Source: Nitrospirillum pindoramense
Lineage (GTDB): Bacteria > Pseudomonadota > Alphaproteobacteria > Azospirillales > Azospirillaceae
Direction of reading: 5' to 3'
DNA: 64,000 nucleotides
NCBI RefSeq assembly: GCF_007827955.1
Contig: NZ_VITR01000005.1
Span: forward strand, 186,001 to 250,000
A program made the position numbers and the translations under genes. Shown here in pieces: positions 18,410-26,814 of the stretch; the stretch's first letter is position 1; each line of letters opens with the position of its first letter. A model generated the notes under the pieces. That model had not been told where the DNA came from. It saw only the letters and a program-made list of their open reading frames with translations, and made no database searches.

Positions 18410-18980
18410 GGCCGTGCCCATGCCCATGGTGGTGGTGGTGGTGGTGATGGCCGTGATCGTGATCATGATGGTGGTCGTGGTCATGGGAACGGCCATGACC
18501 GTGCCCACCACCGGCCGGGCTGTCACCATAGGCGCCGCCCTCGGGATCGAAGGGGGCGGAGACGGGCGTGACGATGGCGCCCAGGCCGGTCAGCATGTCG
18601 GCGAGCACATGGTCGGCGCGGATGCGCAGGCGGTCACCGCGCAGTTCGGCCGGGATGTGGCGGTTGCCGATGTGCCAGGCCATGCGCAGCAGGTCGGCGA
18701 TGGCCTCGCACCGCACCTCCATCAGATCCTCCGGCGCCGCCTTGACGGCGACGATGCCACCGCCGGTCAGCACCAGGCCGTCGCCGTCGCGGATGTGGCG
18801 GGGGCTGGGCAGGTCCAGCAGGAGGGCGCCGCCCCCCTTCCCATCTGGCCCGCCGTCCCGCTCCAGCCTTAGGCGACGGCGGCAGCGGTGGTCGAAATCC
18901 AGCGTCACGGTGCCCACCGCCTTGGCGGCATCCCAATAGCCGGCGGGCAAGACGGTGTGCGCTTTGGGTAAATCAGTCAC
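18402..18980 (-). CDS. ureE: Urease accessory nickel metallochaperone UreE with His-rich tail
   Basis: UreE binds Ni2+ and hands it to the UreG/UreF/UreD assembly. The 192 residues comprise an N-terminal peptide-binding domain, a C-terminal metal-binding domain (WHIGNRHIPAELRGDRLRIRADHVL, with the conserved metal-site His) and a final 40 residues dominated by His, Asp and Gly (for example HDHDHHHDHDHGHHHHHHHH). The long His tail gives extra nickel storage, as in Klebsiella UreE. Thirteen bases separate its start from the ureC stop. Confidence 0.95.
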   Translation of the reverse strand: MTDLPKAHTVLPAGYWDAAKAVGTVTLDFDHRCRRRLRLERDGGPDGKGGGALLLDLPSPRHIRDGDGLVLTGGGIVAVKAAPEDLMEVRCEAIADLLRMAWHIGNRHIPAELRGDRLRIRADHVLADMLTGLGAIVTPVSAPFDPEGGAYGDSPAGGGHGHGRSHDHDHHHDHDHGHHHHHHHHGHGHGHG

Positions 18981-18992
18981 GGGATGACACCC

Positions 18993-20717
18993 TCAGAACA
19001 GGAAATAGCGTTGCGCCATCGGCAGCACGTCGGCGGGCTCGCAGGTGACGATCTGGCCATCCACCCGCACCTCATAGGTTTCCGGATCGACCTCGACATG
19101 GGGCGTGGCGTTGTTGTGGACCATGGCGGCCTTGCCGATGCCGCCCCGGGTGTTGCTGACGGCCAGCAGGGTCTTTTCCAGGCCCAGGCGCTGGCCCAAG
19201 CCGTCGTCCAGCGCCGCCTGCGAGACGAAGGTGACGGCCGACCGCCGCACCGCCCGGCCATAGGCGCCGAACATGGGGCGGTAGTGCACGGGCTGCGGCG
19301 TGGGGATACTGGCGTTAGGGTCGCCCATGGGGGCGGCCACGATGGTGCCCATCTTCAGCACCAGGTCCGGCTTCACCCCGAAGAAGGCGGGCGACCACAG
19401 CACCAAATCGGCCAGCTTGCCCGCGGCGATGGAGCCGACATGCGCGCTCATGCCGTGGGCGATGGCGGGGTTGATGGTGATCTTGGCGATATAGCGCTTC
19501 ACCCGCGCGTTGTCGTTCTCCCCCGTCTCCTCCGCCAGGCGGCCGCGCTGCACCTTCATCTTATGCGCCGTCTGCCAGGTGCGGATCAGCACCTCGCCCA
19601 CCCTGCCCATGGCCTGGCTGTCGGAGGAGATGATGGACAGGGCGCCCAAATCGTGCAGCACATCCTCCGCCGCGATGGTCTCGCGCCGGATGCGGCTTTC
19701 GGCGAAGGCCACGTCCTCGGGAATGTTGGGGTCGAGGTGATGGCAGACCATGAGCATGTCCAGATGCTCATCCACCGTGTTGCGGGTGTAGGGCCGCGTC
19801 GGGTTGGTCGAGGACGGGATGACGTTGGAAAGACCACAGACCTTGATGATGTCCGGCGCGTGGCCGCCCCCCGCGCCTTCGGTATGGTAGGCGTGGATGG
19901 TGCGGCCCTTGAAGGCGGCGATCGTGTCCTCGACGAAGCCGGACTCGTTCAGCGTGTCGGAGTGGATCATCACCTGCACGTCGAAACGGTCGCCCACATC
20001 CAGGCAGGTGTCGATGGCGGCCGGGGTGGTGCCCCAGTCCTCATGCAGCTTAAGGGCCGCCGCCCCGGCGCGCACCTGTTCCTCCAGCGCCGCCGGCAAC
20101 GCCGCGTTGCCCTTGCCGGCGAAGGCCAGGTTCATGGGGAAGGCCTCCGCCGCCTCCAGCATGCGCGCCAGGTGCCAGGGGCCGGGCGTGCAGGTGGTGG
20201 CGTTGGTGCCTGTGGCGGGGCCGGTGCCACCGCCCAGCATGGTGGTGACGCCGGACATCAGCGCCTCTTCGATCTGCTGCGGGCAGATGAAGTGGATGTG
20301 GGTGTCGATGCCGCCGGCGGTCAGGATCTTGCCCTCGCCCGCGATGACCTCCGTCCCCGGCCCGACGATGATGTCCACCCCCGGCTGCACGTCGGGATTG
20401 CCAGCCTTGCCGATATGGTGGATACGGCCGTCGCGCAGACCGACGTCGGCCTTGACGATGCCCCAGTGGTCGACGATCAGGGCGTTGGTGATGACGGTGT
20501 CGACGGCGCCCCCCATTGGCCCCTGGGCGCGCGTCGCCTGCGACTGGCCCATGCCGTCGCGGATGACCTTGCCGCCGCCGAACTTCACCTCCTCCCCATA
20601 AATCGTCAGGTCCTTCTCCACCTCCACGATCAGGTCGGTGTCGGCCAGGCGCACCCTGTCGCCCACGGTGGGGCCGAACATGTCCGCGTACGCGGCGCGG
20701 CTGATCTTGATGGCCAT
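18993..20717 (-). CDS. ureC: Urease alpha subunit
   Basis: This is the catalytic subunit that hydrolyses urea to ammonia and carbamate in the cytoplasm. The 574 residues contain the first nickel-binding HIH ([10 protein letters not shown]), the carbamylated Lys in [21 protein letters not shown], the [15 protein letters not shown] loop, the flap with the mobile Cys (MVCHHLDP), and the Asp ligand in [10 protein letters not shown]. The length is slightly above the usual 567-572. It overlaps the ureB stop by one base (TGATG). Confidence 0.98.
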   Translation of the reverse strand: MAIKISRAAYADMFGPTVGDRVRLADTDLIVEVEKDLTIYGEEVKFGGGKVIRDGMGQSQATRAQGPMGGAVDTVITNALIVDHWGIVKADVGLRDGRIHHIGKAGNPDVQPGVDIIVGPGTEVIAGEGKILTAGGIDTHIHFICPQQIEEALMSGVTTMLGGGTGPATGTNATTCTPGPWHLARMLEAAEAFPMNLAFAGKGNAALPAALEEQVRAGAAALKLHEDWGTTPAAIDTCLDVGDRFDVQVMIHSDTLNESGFVEDTIAAFKGRTIHAYHTEGAGGGHAPDIIKVCGLSNVIPSSTNPTRPYTRNTVDEHLDMLMVCHHLDPNIPEDVAFAESRIRRETIAAEDVLHDLGALSIISSDSQAMGRVGEVLIRTWQTAHKMKVQRGRLAEETGENDNARVKRYIAKITINPAIAHGMSAHVGSIAAGKLADLVLWSPAFFGVKPDLVLKMGTIVAAPMGDPNASIPTPQPVHYRPMFGAYGRAVRRSAVTFVSQAALDDGLGQRLGLEKTLLAVSNTRGGIGKAAMVHNNATPHVEVDPETYEVRVDGQIVTCEPADVLPMAQRYFLF

Positions 20718-21043
20718 CAGTTGCCCCCCTTAAGTGCACCTGAGACCTGGGCGTTGAAGCCGTACACCGTCCGGGCACCGCGATAGGGCACCAGGGTGAC
20801 GGTGCGGGTCTGCCCCGGCTCGAACCGCACTGCCGTGCCGGCGGGGATGTCCAGCCGATGGCCGTAGGCCTGGCCACGGTCGAAGCTCAGGCCGGCGTTG
20901 GTTTCGAAGAAATGGAAATGGCTGCCCACCTGGATGGGCCGGTCGCCGGTGTTGGCCACGTCCAGCGTCACCGTGGGCAGGCCGGCGTTCAGCTCGATCT
21001 CCCCCTCGGCGGTGAAGACTTGTCCCGGGATCATCGTCATCAC
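20717..21043 (-). CDS. ureB: Urease beta subunit
   Basis: A 108-residue structural subunit of urease. It opens with [18 protein letters not shown] and contains [19 protein letters not shown] and the conserved [19 protein letters not shown] block, all characteristic of UreB. Two ATGs lie close together (21043 and 21034); the second would give the common MIPGQ start. It is separated from ureA by only 6 bases. Separate ureA and ureB genes are the usual bacterial arrangement, unlike the fused Helicobacter version. Confidence 0.97.
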   Translation of the reverse strand: MMTMIPGQVFTAEGEIELNAGLPTVTLDVANTGDRPIQVGSHFHFFETNAGLSFDRGQAYGHRLDIPAGTAVRFEPGQTRTVTLVPYRGARTVYGFNAQVSGALKGGN

Positions 21044-21049
21044 GGCACC

Positions 21050-21352
21050 TCAGCGGATGGGGTTATGGACGGTGACCAGCTTCACCCCATCGGGGAATGT
21101 CGCCTCCACCTGCACATCGGGGATCATCTCGGCGATGCCTTCCATCACCTGGTGGCGGCCCACCACATGGGCGCCCTGGTCCATCAGCTCCGCCACCGGG
21201 CGGCCGTCGCGGGCGCCCTCGACCACGAAGTCGGTGATGAGGGCGATGGCCTCGGGATGGTTCAGCTTCACGCCCCGCTCCAGGCGGCGGCGCGCCACGA
21301 TGGCGGCCATGGCGATCAGCAGCTTGTCCTTCTCACGCGGGGTCAGGTTCAC
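21050..21352 (-). CDS. ureA: Urease gamma subunit
   Basis: A 100-residue gamma subunit with the invariant opening [27 protein letters not shown] and the block [21 protein letters not shown], ending VTVHNPIR. It forms the trimer of trimers with UreB and UreC. It follows ureD by 15 bases in one transcription unit. Confidence 0.98.
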   Translation of the reverse strand: MNLTPREKDKLLIAMAAIVARRRLERGVKLNHPEAIALITDFVVEGARDGRPVAELMDQGAHVVGRHQVMEGIAEMIPDVQVEATFPDGVKLVTVHNPIR

Positions 21353-21367
21353 GGGCTTGATACTCCC

Positions 21368-22204
21368 TCAGCAGCGCCAGACGCGCGGAACCGGCATCCC
21401 GCGCAGGAATTCGATCAGGGGCGCCAGCGCCCGCAGCAGGGTTTGACCATCGGGTGCCACCAGGCGCAGGGCCAGCAGGCCGTTCCAGGCGCTGGCCCCG
21501 GCCTTGACGCCCCCGGCGCACAGCAGGTCCCGCGCCGCCTCCACCCGGGCCTCGGCATCCGCCGCCATATAAAGGCAGGACGCCACCGCCCGGCCGCCGC
21601 CAGCCACCGTCGCGCAGGCCAGCTGGGCGTCAATGTCGCCCTCAAGGCGCACGGCATCAGCATAGACCAGGCGCCCGCCCCGGCGGATGCGCCAGTCATC
21701 GCGGAACAGGCCGTGCGTCACCCGCTCGCCCCGGGCGGTGCGGCCGAACACCGTGGCCTCCACCGCCAGCAGGGTGGCGTCCGGCGCCATCTCCACCTCC
21801 AGCCGGCGGCACAGCCGGGCGCCATCGAACAGGATGGTTTCCTGCGGCAGCCAGTCCAGCCGGCCGGCCACAGCCAGGCGGTTCAGCACCAGCGCCTCAC
21901 CCGCGCTGGCGCGGTAGACCTTCTCGGCCGCTTGCGTGGTGACGGTGGCGCGGGCGCCGGCAGCCACGACCACCTCCGTCTCCATCAGGTCACCCCCGGT
22001 CAGGCCGCCGCCGGTGTTGATCAGCACACCCTCCAGCCCAGGCCCCTTGGGCAGACGCAGGCGGGCGGAGCCGGATTGGTAGAGACGGTCCAGGCGCGTG
22101 ACCCCATCGGCGTCCGCCTTCACACCCAGGACGACACGGCCTTCCAGGCGCTGCAGACGGCTGGCCGGCGGCAGGACCGCGAGATGGGACGCGGCGTCAG
22201 GCAT
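21368..22204 (-). CDS. ureD: Urease accessory protein UreD (UreH)
   Basis: UreD scaffolds nickel delivery on apo-urease. The 278-residue beta-rich protein includes GVLINTGGGLTGGDLMETEV, TTQAAEKVYRA and LPQETILFDGARL, the conserved landmarks of the family. I use the ATG at 22204 preceded by GGGGG; an ATG at 22237 adds 11 Arg/Gly-rich residues. This is the first gene of the ure operon, lying 80 bp downstream of a sigma-54-type promoter. Confidence 0.93.
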   Translation of the reverse strand: MPDAASHLAVLPPASRLQRLEGRVVLGVKADADGVTRLDRLYQSGSARLRLPKGPGLEGVLINTGGGLTGGDLMETEVVVAAGARATVTTQAAEKVYRASAGEALVLNRLAVAGRLDWLPQETILFDGARLCRRLEVEMAPDATLLAVEATVFGRTARGERVTHGLFRDDWRIRRGGRLVYADAVRLEGDIDAQLACATVAGGGRAVASCLYMAADAEARVEAARDLLCAGGVKAGASAWNGLLALRLVAPDGQTLLRALAPLIEFLRGMPVPRVWRC

Positions 22205-22283
22205 GACAGCCCCCGTTCCCCGCCGGCGCCTTCCCATCCCGCGTCATTCCCAGGCCATCCCACTGTTTCCCCGCCGGCGGTTC

Positions 22284-22298
22284 GCAACGGCTGTGCCA
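22284..22298 (-). promoter_or_regulatory. Sigma-54 (RpoN) promoter of the urease operon
   Basis: On the minus strand the sequence TGGCACAGCCGTTGC matches the -24/-12 consensus TGGCAC-N5-TTGC without a mismatch, with the invariant GG and GC ten bases apart. Transcription would start near 22272, giving a leader of about 70 nt before ureD. This implies activation by an enhancer-binding protein, most likely NtrC under nitrogen limitation; the activator is inferred. Confidence 0.75.
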
Positions 22299-22404
22299 GC
22301 AGGTGACCATAGGGTCAACCTGGCACGACCGCCCCTGCGGATCATGATCATCGCCCATAAATTGGGCGCCTGTCGATGTGCGCTTAAAAGATGGGCAGGC
22401 CCCA

Positions 22405-22420
22405 TACGTCATTTGACGTA
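22405..22420. promoter_or_regulatory. Inverted repeat TACGTCA-TT-TGACGTA upstream of the urease promoter
   Basis: Perfect 7-bp arms with a 2-nt centre lie about 110 bp upstream of the sigma-54 promoter, between ureD and the LysR stop codon. The distance fits an enhancer or operator site. The sequence is not a recognisable NtrC box; the bound protein is unknown. Confidence 0.45.
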
Positions 22421-22435
22421 CCGGCCAGCTCCCCC

Positions 22436-23383
22436 TCACAACACGGCGTCCGGGTGGCTGGCGGCCAGCAGGCCACGCACGCGGGGCACCAGGAAATCGG
22501 ACAGGGACTGCACCTTGGCCGGCAGCAGGGCGCGATGCGGATAGACGATGGCCAGTTGCACCGGCTCGGGCGGATGGTCGGGCATGACGATTTCCAGCGC
22601 GCCGGATTTCACCTCCTCCGCCACCTCCCACAGGGGTTTCAGGGCGATGCCGTGGCCATCCACGGCCCAGCGGGTCAGCACGTCGCCGTCATCGGCGTCC
22701 ATGGGGCCGGCGATGGACAGCTTGGTGGACTTGGCCTCGCCCTTGGCCCCATCCCCCTTGGCCGGAGTGGTCAAGGTCCAGCGATATTGCTGCGTGCCGG
22801 GAAAGCGCAGCAGCAGGCAGTCATGCTCCAGCAGATCGGACGGCGCCTGCGGCCGGCCACGGGCCGCCAGATACTCCGGCGCCGCCACCAGCACCCGGCG
22901 CAGGTCGGCGATCTTGCGCACGACGAAGCTGCTGTCCTTCAGCGTGGCCATGCGGATGGCCATGTCCACGGACTCGCGCAGCAGGTCCAGCAGATGGTCC
23001 GATAGGCGCAGGCGCACATCCACCATGGGGTTGGCGGCGCGAAATTCCGGCACCAGGGGCCCCAGCACGCGCCGGCCGAAGCCCAGGGGCGCCGTCACCC
23101 GCACGCTGCCGGACGGCGCGCCGCCCTCAGCAGCAATGCTGCTGTGCGCCCGCTCCACCGCCTCCAGCACCTCCAGGCAATGCTGGTAGAAGATCTGGCC
23201 GGTTTCGGTGGCCTGCAGCTGTCGCGTGGTGCGGTTCAGCAGGCGGGCGCCCAGATGCGCCTCGAGCTGCTGGATGCGATGGCTGACCAGGGCCGGCGAC
23301 ATGCGCAGGTTCCGGCCGGCCGCCGACAGGCTTCCCAGGTCCACCACGCGCACGAAGACCTGCATGTTCTCCAGCAGGGCCAT
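22436..23383 (-). CDS. LysR-family transcriptional regulator
   Basis: The 315-residue protein starts with the winged helix (MQVFVRVVDLGSLSAAGRNLRMSPALVSHRIQQLEAHLGARLLNRTTR) typical of the CrgA/DhlR-like LysR group and ends with a substrate-binding domain. It lies upstream of ureD in the same direction, but the urease operon has its own sigma-54 promoter, so a role in urease control is not implied by the sequence. The start is uncertain among 23398, 23383 and 23368; 23383 has GGGG just upstream. Confidence 0.85.
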   Translation of the reverse strand: MALLENMQVFVRVVDLGSLSAAGRNLRMSPALVSHRIQQLEAHLGARLLNRTTRQLQATETGQIFYQHCLEVLEAVERAHSSIAAEGGAPSGSVRVTAPLGFGRRVLGPLVPEFRAANPMVDVRLRLSDHLLDLLRESVDMAIRMATLKDSSFVVRKIADLRRVLVAAPEYLAARGRPQAPSDLLEHDCLLLRFPGTQQYRWTLTTPAKGDGAKGEAKSTKLSIAGPMDADDGDVLTRWAVDGHGIALKPLWEVAEEVKSGALEIVMPDHPPEPVQLAIVYPHRALLPAKVQSLSDFLVPRVRGLLAASHPDAVL

Positions 23384-23478
23384 CACCCCATCCCCCAAAT
23401 GCCATGCTCATGCCAGGAACGGCCCGGATTCCGTTGCCCGGACTTTGTCGCAAAGCCTGGGCCTAATCTAAGACGCTC

Positions 23479-23793
23479 TCAGTTCGACGGCCACGTCTCC
23501 GGTGACCAGTCGCGGGCCATATGCACGATCCGCAAGATCACCAGGGCTTCGCCCCCCGTTGGCCGGGTAATGAACGTGTAGGCAATAATGTACGGAAGGT
23601 CCGCCACCACCTTCTCGTAGGTGCCGGAGACCCGCCCTTTCCGTCCTAGGGCACGCTGGCCCAAGGCGGCCCCCGTCGCGCGAATGACCGCAGCCACTTT
23701 GCGGGCCGCATCGGGATTGTCCTTGGCGATATGCCGCGCGATACCGATCAACTCATCCAACGCATCGCGCGACCAGATGACGGAGCGCTTCAC
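23479..23793 (-). CDS. parE: RelE/ParE-family toxin
   Basis: A 104-residue basic protein with the ParE fold signature: VIWSRDALDELIGIARHIAKDNPDAARKV at the N-terminus, LGRKGRVSGTYEKVV in the middle, and a C-terminal beta strand ALVILRIVHMARDW. ParE toxins inhibit DNA gyrase and RelE toxins cleave mRNA; the sequence favours ParE. The start ATG overlaps the antitoxin stop by 4 nt, the standard antitoxin-first arrangement. Confidence 0.9.
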   Translation of the reverse strand: MKRSVIWSRDALDELIGIARHIAKDNPDAARKVAAVIRATGAALGQRALGRKGRVSGTYEKVVADLPYIIAYTFITRPTGGEALVILRIVHMARDWSPETWPSN

Positions 23794-24050
23794 ACCCGGC
23801 CCCGCGCCACATCCTCAATGGCGGCATCCAGTTCATTCATCGCCTCATCATGCGGCACCAGACGGCCCGCCTCGATATCGGCAAGGCCGCGCTGGATACC
23901 TTCCACCAAAGCGATTTCCCGCTCGACGTAGCCGGCAATGGCCTCCGCCGCCAAATAGGATCGCGTCCGGTTGGTCTGGGCCGACAACAGGGCCAGTTGA
24001 TCCTTGACCTCTGGTTTCAGCCTGACAGTCAACGTCGTGCTGTTGGACAT
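23790..24050 (-). CDS. Ribbon-helix-helix antitoxin (CopG/RHH type)
   Basis: 86 residues. The N-terminal strand TTLTVRLKPEVKDQL followed by two helices (TNRTRSYLAAEAIAGYVER) is a ribbon-helix-helix DNA-binding domain. The acidic C-terminus (DEAMNELDAAIEDVARG) would wrap the toxin. The start at 24050 has AAGGAAAAGG upstream; the longer frame to 24101 lacks a ribosome binding site. It probably also represses its own promoter, as is usual for these pairs. Confidence 0.9.
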   Translation of the reverse strand: MSNSTTLTVRLKPEVKDQLALLSAQTNRTRSYLAAEAIAGYVEREIALVEGIQRGLADIEAGRLVPHDEAMNELDAAIEDVARGRV

Positions 24051-24122
24051 GGCCTTTTCCTTAAAACAGCGGCTTGTATTCAGATGTACACATCCTCGCA
24101 CAGTTGGATGCCCGGCACCACG

Positions 24123-25445
24123 CTAATCCCGCACATGCACCCGCTGGCCCTGGATATAGGTCGCGCGCACGGCGCGGTCGTCGCCCAGGGTCATCAGCAG
24201 GAACAGCTCCTCTTCCAGGTCGCCCTGGATGGCCTCGCGCCGGTAGGCCATGGCGGGGGTTGATGAGGGGTCCAGCACCACCAGGTCGGCATAGCGGCCG
24301 GGGGCGATCTGGCCGATCTCCCCGGTCAGGCCCAATGCGGCAGCGTTGCCCCGGGTCATGAGGTCGAAGGCGGCCAGGGCCGGCCAGCTTTGCCCGCGCA
24401 ACTGCAACACCTTGTACCCCTCCCCCGCCGTGCGCAGCAGGGAATAGCTGGTGCCGCCGCCCACGTCGGTGGCCAGGCCCAGGCGCACCGGCCGGGCCGG
24501 GTTCTCCAGGGCGGCGCGGTCGAACAGGCCGCTGCCGATGAACAGGTTGCTAGTGGGGCAGAAGACGGCGATGGACGCCGTCTCATGCATCCGCGCCATT
24601 TCCCGCTCGCTCAGATGGATGCAGTGGCCGAAGAGGGAGCGGTCGCCCAGCAGGCCGAAACGGTCGTAGACGTCCAGGTAGTCCGTGGCCTCCGGATACA
24701 AGCCCGCCACCTGGCGGATTTCCTCATGGTTCTCCGACAAGTGGGTCTGCAGGTAGACGCCGGGATGCTCACGCAGCAGGGCGCCCGCCGCCTCCAGCTG
24801 TGCCGGCGTGGAGGTGATGGCGAAGCGCGGGGTGACGGCGTAGCGCTGGCGGCCCACGCCATGCCAGGCGCCGATCAGCGCCTTGGAATGCTCATAGCTG
24901 GTCTGGGCGGTGTCGGTCAGGGCGGTGGGGGCGTGGCGGTCCATCATGACCTTGCCCGCCACCAGGCCCACGCCGCGCGCCTCCGCCTCGGTGAACAGGG
25001 CCTTGACCGAGCCGGGGTGGACGCTGCCGTAGACCACGGCCGAGGTCGTGCCGTTGCGCGCCAGCTCATCCAGGAAAAAGCGGGCGTTGCGGCTGGCGTG
25101 CGCGTGGTCGGCGTACCGCTGTTCCTCGATGAAGGTGTACTTCTCCAGCCACTCCATCAACTGCGCCCCGTAGGAGGCGATGACCTGGGTCTGGGGAAAG
25201 TGGATGTGGGTGTCGATGAAGCCCGGCAGGATCAGGCCGTCGGGGTAATGGTCCACCCCCATTCCGGCCGGCAGGGTGGGCAGCAAGTCCGCCGCCGCCC
25301 CCACTGCGGCGATGCGGCCATCCTTCACCAGCACCAGCCCGTCGGCGATGTATTGATAGCTGTCGCGGTCGCCCGGCCCCTGGGGCGCGCGCAGGAAGGT
25401 CAGAAGCCGGCCGCGCAGGGCGGTGGTGCCGGGGGTGAACGCCAT
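24123..25445 (-). CDS. guaD: Guanine deaminase
   Basis: A 440-residue amidohydrolase that converts guanine to xanthine and ammonia. Family landmarks are the zinc-binding HxH in PGFIDTHIHFPQTQVIASYG, the guanine deaminase segment LMEWLEKYTFIEEQRY, LQTHLSENHEEI with its metal His, the LFGHCIHLSEREM block, and LATDVGGGTSYSLL near the end. It lies 15 bp after puuD and ends the purine operon, feeding xanthine to the XDH encoded upstream in the same transcription unit. Confidence 0.95.
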   Translation of the reverse strand: MAFTPGTTALRGRLLTFLRAPQGPGDRDSYQYIADGLVLVKDGRIAAVGAAADLLPTLPAGMGVDHYPDGLILPGFIDTHIHFPQTQVIASYGAQLMEWLEKYTFIEEQRYADHAHASRNARFFLDELARNGTTSAVVYGSVHPGSVKALFTEAEARGVGLVAGKVMMDRHAPTALTDTAQTSYEHSKALIGAWHGVGRQRYAVTPRFAITSTPAQLEAAGALLREHPGVYLQTHLSENHEEIRQVAGLYPEATDYLDVYDRFGLLGDRSLFGHCIHLSEREMARMHETASIAVFCPTSNLFIGSGLFDRAALENPARPVRLGLATDVGGGTSYSLLRTAGEGYKVLQLRGQSWPALAAFDLMTRGNAAALGLTGEIGQIAPGRYADLVVLDPSSTPAMAYRREAIQGDLEEELFLLMTLGDDRAVRATYIQGQRVHVRD

Positions 25446-25459
25446 GACGAATATCCAGG

Positions 25460-26686
25460 TTACGGGACGCTTGCGGATGCCATGTGAGGCGATGCCGCAC
25501 CGGCGGACCAGGCAGCCAGGATGGCCCGTTCCTCCGGCGTGATCAGGGTGACATTGCCGGGCGGCATGGCGCTGCTGAGCGCGGCCTGGCGCCGGATGTC
25601 GTCGGCATGGCGCAGGATATCGCCCGGATTGTCAAGGATGACGCCATGCGGCGGGGCGCTGATGCCGTCCCAGGCCGGGGCCGCCGTGTGGCACATGCTG
25701 CACCGGTTCATCACCACCTCCTGCGCCTGGGCGAAGGTGACGGGCGTGGCGGAGGCCGCCCCCACCGCCGGGCCGCCATCGGCGGAGCCCTGGGCGCTGA
25801 GCCACGCGGCCGCGACGATGCCGGCGGCGGCCACGCCCCAGGCCCACCACGGCGCCGGCTTGCCCGTGTGCTTGATGTTGAAGAAGTGGCGGACGCTGGC
25901 GCCCACCACCAGGATCAGGGCGAAGATCACCCAGTTGTAGCGGGTGGCGTAGGTCAGCGGATAATGGTTGCCGATCATGAGGAAGACGACCGGCAGGGTC
26001 AGGTAGTTGTTGTGCATGGACCGCTGCTTCGCGGCCTTGCCCAGGGACGGGTCCGGCGTGCCGCCGGCCAGCAAGGTGGCGACCACCTTGCGCTGGTTGG
26101 GGATGATCAGCAGGAAGACATTGGCCACCATCATGGTGCCGATCAGCGCCCCCATCTGCAGCAGGGCGCCGCGCGGGCTGAAAACGTGCGTTGTGCCCCA
26201 GCAAGCCGCCACCAGGAAGACGAAGCCCACCGCCGCCAGCGCGCCGTTGTGCTTGCCCAAGGGCGACCGGCACAGCAGGTCATAGACGATCCAGCCGGCG
26301 GCCAGCAGGGCGACGCTGAGGCCTATGGCCTGCCCTTGCGTCAGGGCCATGACTGACTGGTCGATCAGCAGCAGGTCGGCGCCCCGGTAATAAAGGACGC
26401 ACAGCAGGAAAAAGCCGCTGAGCCAGGTGGTGTACGCCTCCCACTTGAACCAGGTCAGCTCGGCCGGCATCTGGCCGGGCGCCACCAGGTACTTCACCAT
26501 GTTGTAGAAGCCGCCGCCGTGGACCTGCCAAGCCTCTCCCTGCACGCCCTCGGGCAGGTGGGCCCGCTTGCGCAGGCTGGCGTCCAAGGCCATGAAGTAG
26601 AAGGAGGATCCGATCCAGGCCACCGCCGCCACGACGTGCAGCCAGCGCGCCATCCCGTTGATCCATTCCCAGAAAATGAACGCCAT
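25460..26686 (-). CDS. puuD: Membrane urate hydroxylase with C-terminal cytochrome c domain
   Basis: PuuD oxidises urate to 5-hydroxyisourate in the membrane without producing hydrogen peroxide. The 408-residue protein has about eight or nine membrane helices starting WINGMARWLHVVAAVAWIGS. Further landmarks are HGGGFYNMVKYLVAPGQMP and SMHNNYLTLPVVFLMIGNHYP, typical of the DUF989/PuuD family. The last 110 residues are a cytochrome c domain with the haem motif CSMCH and an axial Met in SSAMPPGN. It is placed between the squalene-cyclase-like gene and guaD. Confidence 0.95.
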   Translation of the reverse strand: MAFIFWEWINGMARWLHVVAAVAWIGSSFYFMALDASLRKRAHLPEGVQGEAWQVHGGGFYNMVKYLVAPGQMPAELTWFKWEAYTTWLSGFFLLCVLYYRGADLLLIDQSVMALTQGQAIGLSVALLAAGWIVYDLLCRSPLGKHNGALAAVGFVFLVAACWGTTHVFSPRGALLQMGALIGTMMVANVFLLIIPNQRKVVATLLAGGTPDPSLGKAAKQRSMHNNYLTLPVVFLMIGNHYPLTYATRYNWVIFALILVVGASVRHFFNIKHTGKPAPWWAWGVAAAGIVAAAWLSAQGSADGGPAVGAASATPVTFAQAQEVVMNRCSMCHTAAPAWDGISAPPHGVILDNPGDILRHADDIRRQAALSSAMPPGNVTLITPEERAILAAWSAGAASPHMASASVP

Positions 26687-26814
26687 CGCCCCGCCGCCCG
26701 CTTTTTGTCTCGCAACCGCACAACGCTACGGGTGCCGGCGGCGGCGCGCCAGGGTCCGCGTATCGGCAACAGCTTCAAAAATCATGGGAAAGCCAAACGG
26801 GGCGTCGCGCCCGG

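Noticed and set aside
18408-18500. Simple-sequence run of GGT/CAT-like triplets that looks like a microsatellite
   Set aside because: It is the coding sequence of the UreE His tail; it is noted there rather than as an independent repeat.
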